DNA from: JANRLL01 sp033762715
GTDB taxonomy: Bacteria > Pseudomonadota > Alphaproteobacteria > Rickettsiales > SXRF01
Direction of reading: 5' to 3'
DNA length: 64,000 bases
Assembly: GCA_033762715.1 (NCBI GenBank)
Contig: JANRLL010000003.1
Span: 1 to 64,000, forward strand
The notes under the pieces are model-generated. The model searched no databases and had not been told where the DNA came from. It saw only the letters and a list, made by a program, of their open reading frames with translations. Position numbers and translations under genes: made by a program. Positions 43,499 to 52,237 of this stretch are shown one piece after another (position 1 is the stretch's first letter; every line of letters begins with the position of its first letter).

Positions 43499-44403
43499 TG
43501 CACTTCCACATCTTCAGTTTTATCGCCGCGAATAACACGCACACGCTGACTAGGCGTCTCGGTGCCCAAAAAGCGGCTCACATCACGATCACGCGTATAG
43601 TTGGTATAGAGATCCGTAATCACCGGAGCGGTTGGGGTAACAGGTACCGTCTGCACCACAGCCGGCACATCACCTGATGCTGCAGCTGGGTCGATCGTGT
43701 CCGTCACTAGCGCCGCACCACCAATGCTACGAAGCGAAATGGATACCTTGCCCATTTCGGTCGCAACACTGAGTTGCTCGGCTTGAGTCGGCGTTACTTC
43801 CACCGTGACCGTCTTTGCCAAAATCGGTTTGTTCTCTGCATTCTCCAACGATTGATCCACCGCAATCACTTTCACGTTATGGATAAAAGTTTCACTCACG
43901 ATCGATTCGCTATCTTCGGCTGATGCGCGAATACGGTGGGTCAGAATTAAATCGACGCGGTCACCAGGAAGCACAAAGCCCGCATTGCCCGAAATCGGAT
44001 TCACCGACACCGACACGGCGCGCATACCAGCACCAAGCACAGCCGACATCACACCACCTTCGCCGGCTTTAAGTAACGCGCCTTGCGTTAAAGCATCGCC
44101 TGCTTTAAGCGAACGCCGCGCAACCGAGCCGCCAAAATCAGTGATGCGAATCTCGCCATCTTTCAAATATTCGCCTTTGATTTGATCAGGTGCCATAACC
44201 AGCCAATCCAGATCGGACGCCTGCACAATGCTGCCCAGCGGCACATCACGGCGCACAGTAAGCACGCGAACACCAATCGGCGCTGCTTTCACAATTTCCG
44301 GCGGCATCTCTTCGGGTGCTGCCCGGCCGCGCAAATAGATCACGCCAAAGGCCACAACGACGCCCGCAATCAGAAGAAACAGCAATTTCACTCTTGAGTC
44401 CAT
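43495..44403 (-). CDS. cpaB: Flp pilus assembly protein CpaB/RcpC
   Basis: Periplasmic, membrane-anchored protein that stabilises the secretin. One N-terminal span (residues 7-26), a SAF-like domain (RRDVPLGSIVQASDLDWL to ARRSLKAGDALTQGALL, about 52-120) and the RcpC domain with RAVSVSVNPISGNAGFVLPGD RVDLILTHR. 302 residues is normal. It is the first gene of the seven-gene leftward operon, and the CtrA-type palindrome lies about 50 bases upstream of its ATG. Confidence 0.93.
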   Translation of the reverse strand: MDSRVKLLFLLIAGVVVAFGVIYLRGRAAPEEMPPEIVKAAPIGVRVLTVRRDVPLGSIVQASDLDWLVMAPDQIKGEYLKDGEIRITDFGGSVARRSLKAGDALTQGALLKAGEGGVMSAVLGAGMRAVSVSVNPISGNAGFVLPGDRVDLILTHRIRASAEDSESIVSETFIHNVKVIAVDQSLENAENKPILAKTVTVEVTPTQAEQLSVATEMGKVSISLRSIGGAALVTDTIDPAAASGDVPAVVQTVPVTPTAPVITDLYTNYTRDRDVSRFLGTETPSQRVRVIRGDKTEDVEVQ

Positions 44404-44452
44404 GACACCACTTCGCGCAGAAAATTCCGATTGTATCTTAGCGTTTTTATGC

Positions 44453-44467
44453 TTAACAAAGCGTTAA
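44453..44467 (-). promoter_or_regulatory. CtrA-type box upstream of the cpaB operon
   Basis: TTAA-N7-TTAA in a fully palindromic setting (CTTAAC-AAAGC-GTTAAG). It stands about 50 bases upstream of cpaB, with TACAAT (minus strand) about 20 bases further in as a possible -10, so the box would overlap the -35 region. In Caulobacter the pilus genes are under CtrA control, which fits. The box is the same pattern as boxes A and B. Confidence 0.55.
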
Positions 44468-44627
44468 GTCAGTGTGGCAAAAACCCCCTAATTTCTCAAA
44501 ATGTTATTTGATCTAATTTGATAATAATTTGTAAATAAAATTTAATTAAATGTATGATGAGGTGTTGCTCGACTCCAACTTGGAAGTCAGCTACAATATA
44601 TGTAGGAATAATAATGAGATACGCCCT

Positions 44628-46784
44628 ATGATACGCCAGTTTGAACTGGTTGAGAAAATTAAATCCTACGACCCTGGCGTCGATGAGGACCTGATAAACC
44701 GCGCTTATGTGTTTGCGATGCAAGCGCACGGAACCCAAAAACGCGCCTCGGGCGACCCCTATTTTTCGCATCCGGTGGAAGTCGCTTATAAGCTTACGCA
44801 GTATAAACTCGATGCTGCATCCATTGCGACCGCCCTTTTACACGACGTGGTGGAAGATACCGATGTTTCGCTTGATGACATCGAAGCCGCCTTTGGCAAA
44901 GAAATCCGCACGCTCGTTGATGGCGTCACCAAACTCTCGCGCCTGGAAGGCAAATCCGAAAACGTCAAGCAAGCTGAGAACTTCCGCAAATTGCTGATTG
45001 CGATGTCGGAAGATCTGCGCGTGCTGCTGGTGAAATTGGCCGACCGCCTTCACAACATGGAGACGCTCAAATACATTAAAAATCCAGAAAAGCGCCAACG
45101 TATCGCGCGTGAAACAGTAGAAATTTACGCAGCCCTCGCCGAACGTATCGGCATGCGTAGTATCAAAGAAGAATTGCAAGACCTCGCATTTGCCGAGTTG
45201 CATCCAGAAGCACGCGCTTCGGTAGTGGCGCGGCTTAATTTCTTGCGTGAGCGCGGCGAAGCGGAAATGCAAAAAACCGTGGATACGCTGCGACAAAAAT
45301 TGGATGAAGCAGGTTTGCAGAATGTTGAAATCAGCGGCCGCGAGAAAAGACCATTTTCGATTTGGAAGAAAATGGAAACCAAAAATATGGATTTCGAGCA
45401 GCTATCGGACATCATCGCCTTTCGTATTACGGTCGATACCATTCCCGATTGCTATCATGCACTCGGCGTAATTCATGCTACCTGGCACACCATTCCAGGC
45501 CGCTTCAAAGATTATATCTCGACACCCAAATCCAACGGCTATCAATCGTTGCACACCGCCGTGTTAGGCCCTGGCCAGCAGCGCATCGAGATTCAGATTC
45601 GCACCCGTGAGATGCATAATATCGCTGAATACGGTTTGGCGGCGCACTGGAATTACAAGCAGCATAACAGCGCTAATAAAGACGGTAAGCAATTCCGCTG
45701 GATACGCGAGCTGCTCGAGATTTTGGAAAAATCATCCAATCCAGAAGAATTTTTGGAAGATACCAAACTTGAAATGTATCACGATCAGGTGTTTTGCTTC
45801 ACGCCCAAAGGCGATATTCTGGCCTTCCCGCGCGGTGCCACACCGGTCGACTTTGCTTATGCCGTGCATTCCGGCGTGGGCGATACCTGCGTGGGCGCGA
45901 AAATCAATGGCCGTATCGTGCCGCTGCGCACCAAGCTTAAAAACGGCGATCAGGTCGATATTATCACCAGCAAAACCCAAACCCCCTCACCCAGCTGGGA
46001 ACGTTTTGCCGTCACCGGTAAGGCACGCGCCGAAATTCGCAAATTCATCCGCACGCAGCAACGTACCGAATACATCAATCTAGGTCGCGCGGTACTCACC
46101 AAAACCTTCAAACAGGAAGGTGAAGATTTCAGCGAAAATATGGTCGAGCCGCATCTGCCCTTTTTTAATAAGAAGACGGTGGATGACCTGCTGGCCGAAG
46201 TAGGCGAAGGGCTCATCGGCCGCCAACAAGTAGCGGAAGTGGTGATTGGCCATAAGAAAACGCAGGCTGGCAGCATGGGTAACGTGCTCACCAATATTTC
46301 CAACAGCTTCAAGAAGAAGAAACCCAATGGCAAAGCACCGATGCCGATCAAGGGCCTTATGCCTGGCATGGCGCTGCATTTTGGCGGCTGCTGCCATCCG
46401 TTGCCTGGCGATAAAATCGTAGGCATAGTCACCACCGGCAAGGGCATCACCATCCACACCATGGATTGCGAAACCTTGGAGAATTATACCGATGCACCCG
46501 AGCGCTGGATCGACGTGGCCTGGGAGCGCGAGCAAGGCGATAGCAAACATATTGCGCGTATCCGCGCTAACGTAAGTCATGAGCCGGCCGCACTGGCAAC
46601 CGTAACCAATGTGATTGCCAAAGAAATGGGCAATATCAGCAATTTCAAAATCACCAACCGCTCCACCGATTTCTTTGAAATCTTGGTCGACATCGAAGTG
46701 GCCGACACCAGGCACTTGAATAATATTATCGCCGGCCTGCGCAGCAAAGAAGTCGTGCAAAGCGTCGAGCGCTATCAAACATGA
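44628..46784 (+). CDS. rsh: Bifunctional (p)ppGpp synthetase/hydrolase Rsh (RelA/SpoT)
   Basis: Controls the stringent response. Domains in order: HD hydrolase (FSHPVEVAYKL and LLHDVVEDTDVS, about 45-95), synthetase (RFKDYISTPKSNGYQSLHTA, about 290), TGS (VFCFTPKGDILAFPRGATPV, about 390), the CCHPLPGDKIVGI region (about 588) and a C-terminal ACT domain. HDVVED keeps the hydrolase residues. The start at MIRQFELVEKI was chosen from the family N-terminus; a longer reading of 26 codons exists and neither has a strong ribosome site. 718 residues is normal. pdxJ overlaps its stop. Confidence 0.95.
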   Translation: MIRQFELVEKIKSYDPGVDEDLINRAYVFAMQAHGTQKRASGDPYFSHPVEVAYKLTQYKLDAASIATALLHDVVEDTDVSLDDIEAAFGKEIRTLVDGVTKLSRLEGKSENVKQAENFRKLLIAMSEDLRVLLVKLADRLHNMETLKYIKNPEKRQRIARETVEIYAALAERIGMRSIKEELQDLAFAELHPEARASVVARLNFLRERGEAEMQKTVDTLRQKLDEAGLQNVEISGREKRPFSIWKKMETKNMDFEQLSDIIAFRITVDTIPDCYHALGVIHATWHTIPGRFKDYISTPKSNGYQSLHTAVLGPGQQRIEIQIRTREMHNIAEYGLAAHWNYKQHNSANKDGKQFRWIRELLEILEKSSNPEEFLEDTKLEMYHDQVFCFTPKGDILAFPRGATPVDFAYAVHSGVGDTCVGAKINGRIVPLRTKLKNGDQVDIITSKTQTPSPSWERFAVTGKARAEIRKFIRTQQRTEYINLGRAVLTKTFKQEGEDFSENMVEPHLPFFNKKTVDDLLAEVGEGLIGRQQVAEVVIGHKKTQAGSMGNVLTNISNSFKKKKPNGKAPMPIKGLMPGMALHFGGCCHPLPGDKIVGIVTTGKGITIHTMDCETLENYTDAPERWIDVAWEREQGDSKHIARIRANVSHEPAALATVTNVIAKEMGNISNFKITNRSTDFFEILVDIEVADTRHLNNIIAGLRSKEVVQSVERYQT

Positions 46785-47512
46785 GACAGAAGCTAAGACT
46801 AGGCGTCAATATTGATCATATTGCGACGCTGCGCAATGCGCGTGGCGGCGATCACCCTTGCCCGATTCGCGGCGCGCTGATTGCAATGGAAGCCGGTGCC
46901 GACAGCATCACTGCGCATCTGCGTGAAGACCGTCGCCATATTAAAGATCATGATATTGAGCGCCTGATGCAAGAAGTACCGCTGCCGCTTAATTTAGAAA
47001 TGGCCGCAACCAGCGAGATGCTCACCATTGCGCTGAAAACCAAACCGCATGCAGTATGCATCGTGCCGGAAAAGCGCGAAGAGCTCACCACTGAAGGCGG
47101 GCTGGATGTGCTGCGTTATGAAAAACATCTCACGACCATGGTAAAAATGCTGGAAGAAAATGGCAGCCGCGTGTCGCTGTTTATAGCGCCCGATCATGAG
47201 CAGATTCGCGCGGCGCAACGCACAGGTGCCACCGCCATTGAAATCCATACCGGCCATTACGCACATATGTTGGGCAAAGCCCGCCATGAAGAATTAGAGC
47301 GCATTTCCGAAAGCGCCATTCTAGGGCGTGCCGTCGGTTTGAATGTACATGCGGGTCATGGGCTCACCTATGACAATGTGAGTACGATTGCAGCCATTCC
47401 TGAAATTAGTGAACTCAATATCGGTCATTTCCTGATGGGTGAAGCGCTGTTTGTTGGGCTGAGCGACGCCATTAAAAAAATGCGCAAAATTATGACCGAG
47501 GCGCGCAAATGA
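46781..47512 (+). CDS. pdxJ: Pyridoxine 5'-phosphate synthase
   Basis: Makes PNP from 3-amino-1-hydroxyacetone phosphate and DXP in the DXP-dependent vitamin B6 pathway. The N-terminus LGVNIDHIATLRNARGGDHP, PLNLEMAATSEML, VPEKREELTTEGGLD, IEIHTGHYA and VHAGHGLTYDN are family hallmarks. 243 residues is normal. Starts within the rsh stop (ATGA) and ends in the acpS start, as in many alphaproteobacteria. Confidence 0.97.
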   Translation: MRQKLRLGVNIDHIATLRNARGGDHPCPIRGALIAMEAGADSITAHLREDRRHIKDHDIERLMQEVPLPLNLEMAATSEMLTIALKTKPHAVCIVPEKREELTTEGGLDVLRYEKHLTTMVKMLEENGSRVSLFIAPDHEQIRAAQRTGATAIEIHTGHYAHMLGKARHEELERISESAILGRAVGLNVHAGHGLTYDNVSTIAAIPEISELNIGHFLMGEALFVGLSDAIKKMRKIMTEARK

Positions 47513-47910
47513 TTATTGGCCTGGGCAATGACATCACTGATATTCGCCGTATTGAGCAAAGCCTGAAGCACTATGGCAAGCGCTTTGAAGAGCGTATTTT
47601 TACTGCGCAGGAACAAAGCAAAGCCAAAAGCCGCAAAGATAAAGCCGCTACCTACGCCAAGCGTTTTGCGGCCAAAGAAGCCTGCGCCAAAGCGCTGGGA
47701 ACCGGTGTAGGAAAATCACTTGCCTGGTGCGAGATGGAAGTCACCAACCTGGCAAGCGGCGCCCCCACCCTGACGTTGCATGGCAAAGCCAAAAAGCTGC
47801 TGCAACGCCTAACACCGGCCGATCATACGGCGCAGATTTTGCTTACCTTAAGCGATGAATATCCCTATGCGCAGGCGATCGTAATCATCCAAGCCATCCC
47901 CTCCGCATAA
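47509..47910 (+). CDS. acpS: Holo-[acyl-carrier-protein] synthase
   Basis: Attaches the 4'-phosphopantetheine group to ACP. The N-terminal IIGLGNDITDIRRIEQSL with the Mg-binding aspartate at about 8 and FAAKEACAKALGTGVG (Glu at about 58) are diagnostic. 133 residues is normal. Overlaps the pdxJ stop by four bases. The 90 bases after it hold no tRNA or recognised signal. Confidence 0.95.
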   Translation: MIIGLGNDITDIRRIEQSLKHYGKRFEERIFTAQEQSKAKSRKDKAATYAKRFAAKEACAKALGTGVGKSLAWCEMEVTNLASGAPTLTLHGKAKKLLQRLTPADHTAQILLTLSDEYPYAQAIVIIQAIPSA

Positions 47911-48001
47911 ACACGGCATAAATTGCGTTTGCCCTATCATGGTTTTATTTGCCATTGCGCATTTACAAAGTATGTTCTGGCTATAACGATGTAACGATGA
48001 A

Positions 48002-48760
48002 ATGCCTATGCCACATGAAACGATTCTAATCACTCGCCCTCTAAGTGAAGACACGCGCTTTCAAGATGAATTGCACGAGCGCGGGTTTCGCACCATTCAC
48101 GAACCACTCACCGAGATTTTTTTGCTGCATACTGCGCGCGCGCAAATTGAAGCGGCCATGCGCACGGATCCGCACGGTGTGATCGTCACCAGCCAGCATG
48201 GTGTTAAAGCGTTAGCAGCCCTCAATGAATTGCGCGATATAGCCCTTATCTGCGTCGGCAGCGCCACCGAAGAAGCGGCGCAAAATTTGGGCTTCACCCG
48301 CACGGTCGATGCCGGCGGCGATGTGGATCGCCTGATTCAATTTATCGCCGATGCCTATGATACCGAGTCGCGTTTTCTCTATATATCAGCCAACCATACG
48401 CGCACCGATTTGGTCACTACGCTGATGACCTATGGCATGGAAGCCGAGCGCATCATTGCTTATGAAGCCGAGCCCGTGCGGCAACTCTCAGATACGCTGG
48501 TTGAACAATTACGTCGCGGCCAATTAGATGCCGTCACGTTTTTATCACAACGCAGCGCTTCTATTTTCCTCGAATTGGTCAATAGCGCCGATATTAATCC
48601 GGCCACCGATTGCCTGCATGCCTTTGCGCTGAGCGATGTCATTGCCGAAACCTTATCAGAAGTCAATTGGCAGGGTGTACATATTGCCCCGCAAGCCACG
48701 CTTGCATCTTTGATCGAGTGTATAGATAATGCCTTCAACCGGGAGAGTAGCGATGTCTGA
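48002..48760 (+). CDS. hemD: Uroporphyrinogen-III synthase
   Basis: Cyclises hydroxymethylbilane to uroporphyrinogen III in haem synthesis. The family is weakly conserved, but the start ILITRPLSEDTRF, VIVTSQHGVKAL, CVGSATEEAAQNLGF, RFLYISANHTRTD and VTFLSQRSASIFLEL are typical. 252 residues is normal. The following mitofilin-like gene overlaps its end by eight bases, and the hemD–mic60–hemY order seen here is the usual alphaproteobacterial one. No hemC is in the window. Confidence 0.9.
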   Translation: MPMPHETILITRPLSEDTRFQDELHERGFRTIHEPLTEIFLLHTARAQIEAAMRTDPHGVIVTSQHGVKALAALNELRDIALICVGSATEEAAQNLGFTRTVDAGGDVDRLIQFIADAYDTESRFLYISANHTRTDLVTTLMTYGMEAERIIAYEAEPVRQLSDTLVEQLRRGQLDAVTFLSQRSASIFLELVNSADINPATDCLHAFALSDVIAETLSEVNWQGVHIAPQATLASLIECIDNAFNRESSDV

Positions 48761-49796
48761 CACACAAACGCCTTTTACGCCCACCCCGCCTCCTAATAAG
48801 GCTGCGGCTGCCGTTAAAAAGTTCGTCTTCACCATGGGCGTGCTACTGGTTTTTTGGCTTATTTTTTTACAAGTTGTCCCACGTGTATTATTCCCCTCCA
48901 CCCCGTCTGAGCCCGCACAAGCACCAGTGACGCACGACCAGGCCTCGCAAGATGTGCCTGCCGACACCGCCGAGCCTATAGCACTTCCCGATGATGCTAT
49001 CGGCAAATTAGAGGCAAAGATTCAGGCGCTCGAGTCACTAGTAACCAATGGCGCGCCCGCTACTGGTTCGCACCTAGAGCAGCGCCTGGACGCATTAGAA
49101 ACTAATTTTGCGCAATTACCCAAATCAGACGCCAGCGAACCGATTGATGAAGAGCTGGTGATAGAATTGGAAGCAAAAATAGCCGAGCAGTCGCAGGCCA
49201 TCGCCGAACTGCGTAGTGAGCTGCAACAGCTGCAAACAACGACGAAACATGAGCTTTCTTTATGGGTTGCGATACAGGAGCTAGACCGCGCGCTGCAAGA
49301 AGGCAACTCCTTCGAGCCACTGCTGGCAACTATTGCCGCCAAAACCGCAAATGATGCAGCTATCACGGCTATCACCACCCAGCTTGCAGCTTATGCGAAA
49401 ACCGGCGTGCCAACTTTAGCGCAGCTGCAAAAGCAATTAGACGATGCGATTCTTGCAGGTTTGCATCCTAAAAAGGAAGGCATCTCACTTCTGGACAATG
49501 CGCGTTCGCTGGTCACCATCCGCAAGGTCGGCAATGTCGCTGGCAGCGATGATGCAGCCGTCATGGCACGTTTAGAGCTGCAAGTGAACAAAGGCGATAT
49601 TGCGCAAGCGCGGCACGAATTTATGCAACTATCCGCAACCGCGCAGCAAGCCATGGGTAATTGGAAAACCCAGGCAGAAAGCTATCTCAATGCGCGCGCT
49701 TTGCTTGCAAATTTACGCGCCCTGGTTATGACACCCGCAACACCTGCCGCTCCAGTGGCCCCTGCTGCTGTTGATATTCAACCGACACAACCATAA
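48753..49796 (+). CDS. Mitofilin/Mic60-like inner-membrane protein
   Basis: Bacterial homologue of mitochondrial Mic60, which shapes membrane junctions. The start at MSDTQTPF was chosen for the GGGAGAG site; a longer reading lacks one. A short Pro-rich cytoplasmic part, one span (about residues 20-42), an acidic/Ala-rich linker and a helical coiled region (about 80-175) precede the conserved C-terminal mitofilin part (about 185-325: ISLLDNARSLVTIRKVG, RHEFMQLSATAQQAMGNWK). The Pro/Ala tail is disordered. Overlaps hemD and is followed 6 bases later by the hemY-like gene. Confidence 0.88.
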   Translation: MSDTQTPFTPTPPPNKAAAAVKKFVFTMGVLLVFWLIFLQVVPRVLFPSTPSEPAQAPVTHDQASQDVPADTAEPIALPDDAIGKLEAKIQALESLVTNGAPATGSHLEQRLDALETNFAQLPKSDASEPIDEELVIELEAKIAEQSQAIAELRSELQQLQTTTKHELSLWVAIQELDRALQEGNSFEPLLATIAAKTANDAAITAITTQLAAYAKTGVPTLAQLQKQLDDAILAGLHPKKEGISLLDNARSLVTIRKVGNVAGSDDAAVMARLELQVNKGDIAQARHEFMQLSATAQQAMGNWKTQAESYLNARALLANLRALVMTPATPAAPVAPAAVDIQPTQP

Positions 49797-49802
49797 ACAT
49801 CT

Positions 49803-50876
49803 ATGATTAACCTGATTCTCTTTCTGATCGTGCTGGCATGTGTGGGGATCATTACCTCATGGGTGGCAGAAAATCCGGGGCAGGTGACGATGTATTGGTT
49901 CGATTATCGTATCGACACCAGCGTTGCCGGGTTACTCATTCTAACGGGCCTAACTGCCATTGCCATTACGCTTGCCTGGCTCATGCTGCGGCGCCTGCTC
50001 GGTGCGCCCTCACGGCTGATACATCACCGCCAATTGAAACACTATAAACAAGCGATCAGCGAACTCACCTATAGCGTAGCGGCATTGGCCGCGGCTGATC
50101 CTAAGGGAGCCGAGCTGCATACGAAAAAAGCAGAAAAACTCATCGGTCGCTCGCCACTCACCGTCATGCTTTCTGCGCAAATCGCACGCAGCCAAGGTAA
50201 AGATGACGCAACGCGTGAACTGCTTGAGCAACTGCTGGACTATAAAGAAACGGAATATCTGGCCGCGCGCAGCTTAAGCGATGCGGCCAATCAGCAAAAA
50301 TTATTTCCGACCGCTTTGGAATTAGCAGAACGCGCCTATGCAATCGGCCCCAAAGATGCTCAGTCGGCAAGCGCGGTGGTGAGTTTGCATGTGCGCCTTG
50401 GCCAGTGGCAGGAAGCGCTGCTTGCCATCCGTAAAGCGCATTATGCTAGCCGCGCGGAGAAACGCCGGCATCTGGGTCTGGTACATTTGCAACAAGGCCT
50501 TACCTTGCTACAAACCCAGCATCATGAAGAAGCGCTAACGCAAGCCAAAGCCTGTTTTGCATTGCTGGCGGATTTTCCACCTGCCGCCATTTTCACGGCG
50601 CAAGCCTTTGCGGCAAACGGCCAATCCAAAAAGGCAGTGCAAATTATCAAGCAAGGCTGGAACCACACGCCGCATCCGCAACTCATTACGGCGTTGCGCC
50701 AGATTACCCAACAAGAGCCGTATGAGAAACAACGCCAGCTCATTGCTGCAATTACGCATAATCAACCAACACCAGCAGGCATGCACTGGCATTGCAACCA
50801 ATGCGGCAATCATCAAGAGGAATGGACCATCCACTGCCTGGAATGTGGCGGGTTTGATAGCCTGATATGGAAGTAA
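49803..50876 (+). CDS. HemY-like TPR membrane protein with C-terminal zinc ribbon
   Basis: HemY N-terminal-domain protein: two spans (about residues 2-18 and 41-63) around the conserved NPGQVTMYWFDYRIDTS loop, then helical TPR-like repeats (about 80-300). The last 29 residues hold C331-x2-C334 and C345-x2-C348, a rubredoxin-like zinc ribbon of the type at the end of LapB/YciM. As I recall, many alphaproteobacterial HemY homologues keep this C-terminal region without the cysteines. The function in this operon is not settled; a link to haem or envelope assembly is inferred from position. Confidence 0.87.
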   Translation: MINLILFLIVLACVGIITSWVAENPGQVTMYWFDYRIDTSVAGLLILTGLTAIAITLAWLMLRRLLGAPSRLIHHRQLKHYKQAISELTYSVAALAAADPKGAELHTKKAEKLIGRSPLTVMLSAQIARSQGKDDATRELLEQLLDYKETEYLAARSLSDAANQQKLFPTALELAERAYAIGPKDAQSASAVVSLHVRLGQWQEALLAIRKAHYASRAEKRRHLGLVHLQQGLTLLQTQHHEEALTQAKACFALLADFPPAAIFTAQAFAANGQSKKAVQIIKQGWNHTPHPQLITALRQITQQEPYEKQRQLIAAITHNQPTPAGMHWHCNQCGNHQEEWTIHCLECGGFDSLIWK

Positions 50877-50877
50877 A

Positions 50878-51546
50878 TTAAAGCTGAGGTGAGGTTGCTG
50901 CCGATGGCAAGGCTTGGTTTGCTGGATCGGGAATGAGTGATCCATCCACCGATGCGTCCTCTTCCTTCGCTTTATTATCTTGCGGAATATCCTTAAAGAC
51001 AGGCTTCGCATTGGCGAGGCGCTTTTCGGGCAAGATAGACGCGTCTTCTCGCATCACCGGCAACAATTTGGTCACAGCAGGCGGTGGCTCAGCAGCGCCC
51101 GTTCCTTGGTAACCCACTAAGCGATGTTCCCAACCTGGCATAGGCTGACGGTAGCACATCACATCTTGGAAACTGCGATAACAATAGGAAGTAGGAACCG
51201 GCAAATGCGGTTTTGGCGGCGGCGGAGGTTCTAATACCCATTGGTAGAATTTTTCCGAGCCTTCATAAATATCGTTTTTCACCTTGTTGGCCAGGCTCAG
51301 GCTTTTATCTTTGACGTTGGTTCTAGCATCATTGCCCGCGCGCGACAGGCTTCCTTCCACCATGGTTTTCCCATCCGGATAAGCAGCACGTTTGGTGGCC
51401 GTTTGTTCGGTGACGGTAGTGGTTGAGGTGGTGGTTGCCGTCGTGGTCGACTGGGCGGTACTAGCTGTCAACGGTTGCATCGTCTGCGCATAGGCCGCGC
51501 TAAACAGGCTAAAAACCAATGAGATGGATATGAATAGGTGGCGCAC
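50878..51546 (-). CDS. Secreted hypothetical protein with CYRSFQDVMCY motif (222 aa)
   Basis: Unrecognised. A GTG start is preceded by AGGAGG. A signal peptide (about residues 1-20, ending AYA) is followed by a Thr-rich stretch, a charged helical part, and PVPTSYCYRSFQDVMCYRQP at about 117-136, whose CYR-x5-CYR-like pattern is shared with small lipoproteins of unknown function in alphaproteobacteria. There is no lipobox. The tail is Pro/Asp-rich and disordered. It is convergent with hemY, one base apart. Confidence 0.72.
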   Translation of the reverse strand: MRHLFISISLVFSLFSAAYAQTMQPLTASTAQSTTTATTTSTTTVTEQTATKRAAYPDGKTMVEGSLSRAGNDARTNVKDKSLSLANKVKNDIYEGSEKFYQWVLEPPPPPKPHLPVPTSYCYRSFQDVMCYRQPMPGWEHRLVGYQGTGAAEPPPAVTKLLPVMREDASILPEKRLANAKPVFKDIPQDNKAKEEDASVDGSLIPDPANQALPSAATSPQL

Positions 51547-51613
51547 GTCCCCTCCTTAACTCAGTCAGCAAGCGTTATACATGCTGATTTAGAGTGCAAA
51601 CATCATGCCACAA

Positions 51614-52237
51614 TTAAGCGGATGGGCGCAAGCGAGCAAATTCTTCAATAAATCGCTTTATATCAGTCGCTTGTAGATAAGGGATCAGCGGCAGAATGGC
51701 CGTCCCATCCAGCTGCCACCAACGGGTAGCCAGTAAACGCTCAATGGTTGCCTCGTCAAAGCGCTTGCGAATTTCACGGGCCGGATTGCCGGCAACAAGT
51801 GCATAAGGCGCCACATCGCGTGTAACCACTGCCCGCGCACCAATCACGGCGCCATGCCCAATCGTAACCCCCGACATGATGGTTGCGCCACTGCCGATCC
51901 ACACATCCGAGCCAATGGTCACATGACCGCGCGAGGCGACATGATCCTGCATACGCGGCGCTGCTGGCCATTGGTCTTTAAGACCAGAAAACGGATAGGT
52001 CGTAATCCAATCCATGCGGTGATTGCCACCCATGAAAATTTCAACCTTATCTGCAATCGAGCAATAGCGACCGATGGTAAGTTTCACCTGTGACGACGGA
52101 TGGCGTATAATCGGCGCGCCATATGAATAATCACCTATGTCATAGCCATAGCGCTCACTGTATTTCGTCAGATGCAGCCGAGTCAGGTTCGTAGGATTAG
52201 TATAGCGGCTGAGTAGCTTTTCGATCCAAGGCGCCAT
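51614..52237 (-). CDS. CatB-related O-acetyltransferase (left-handed beta helix)
   Basis: Hexapeptide-repeat acetyltransferase of the CatB/xenobiotic type. IGRYCSIADKVEIFMGGNHRMD holds the likely catalytic histidine at about residue 73, followed by VTIGSDVWIGSGATIMSGVTIGHGAVIGARAV and VAPYALVAGNPAREIRKRF, the family ending. 207 residues is normal. Such enzymes acetylate small molecules such as chloramphenicol or sugars; the real substrate is unknown and no resistance is claimed. Its ATG overlaps the gatB stop. Confidence 0.87.
   Translation of the reverse strand: MAPWIEKLLSRYTNPTNLTRLHLTKYSERYGYDIGDYSYGAPIIRHPSSQVKLTIGRYCSIADKVEIFMGGNHRMDWITTYPFSGLKDQWPAAPRMQDHVASRGHVTIGSDVWIGSGATIMSGVTIGHGAVIGARAVVTRDVAPYALVAGNPAREIRKRFDEATIERLLATRWWQLDGTAILPLIPYLQATDIKRFIEEFARLRPSA

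Noticed and set aside
47911..48001. tRNA or small RNA between acpS and hemD
   Set aside because: No tRNA-like fold, no terminator; only a short AACGATG direct repeat.
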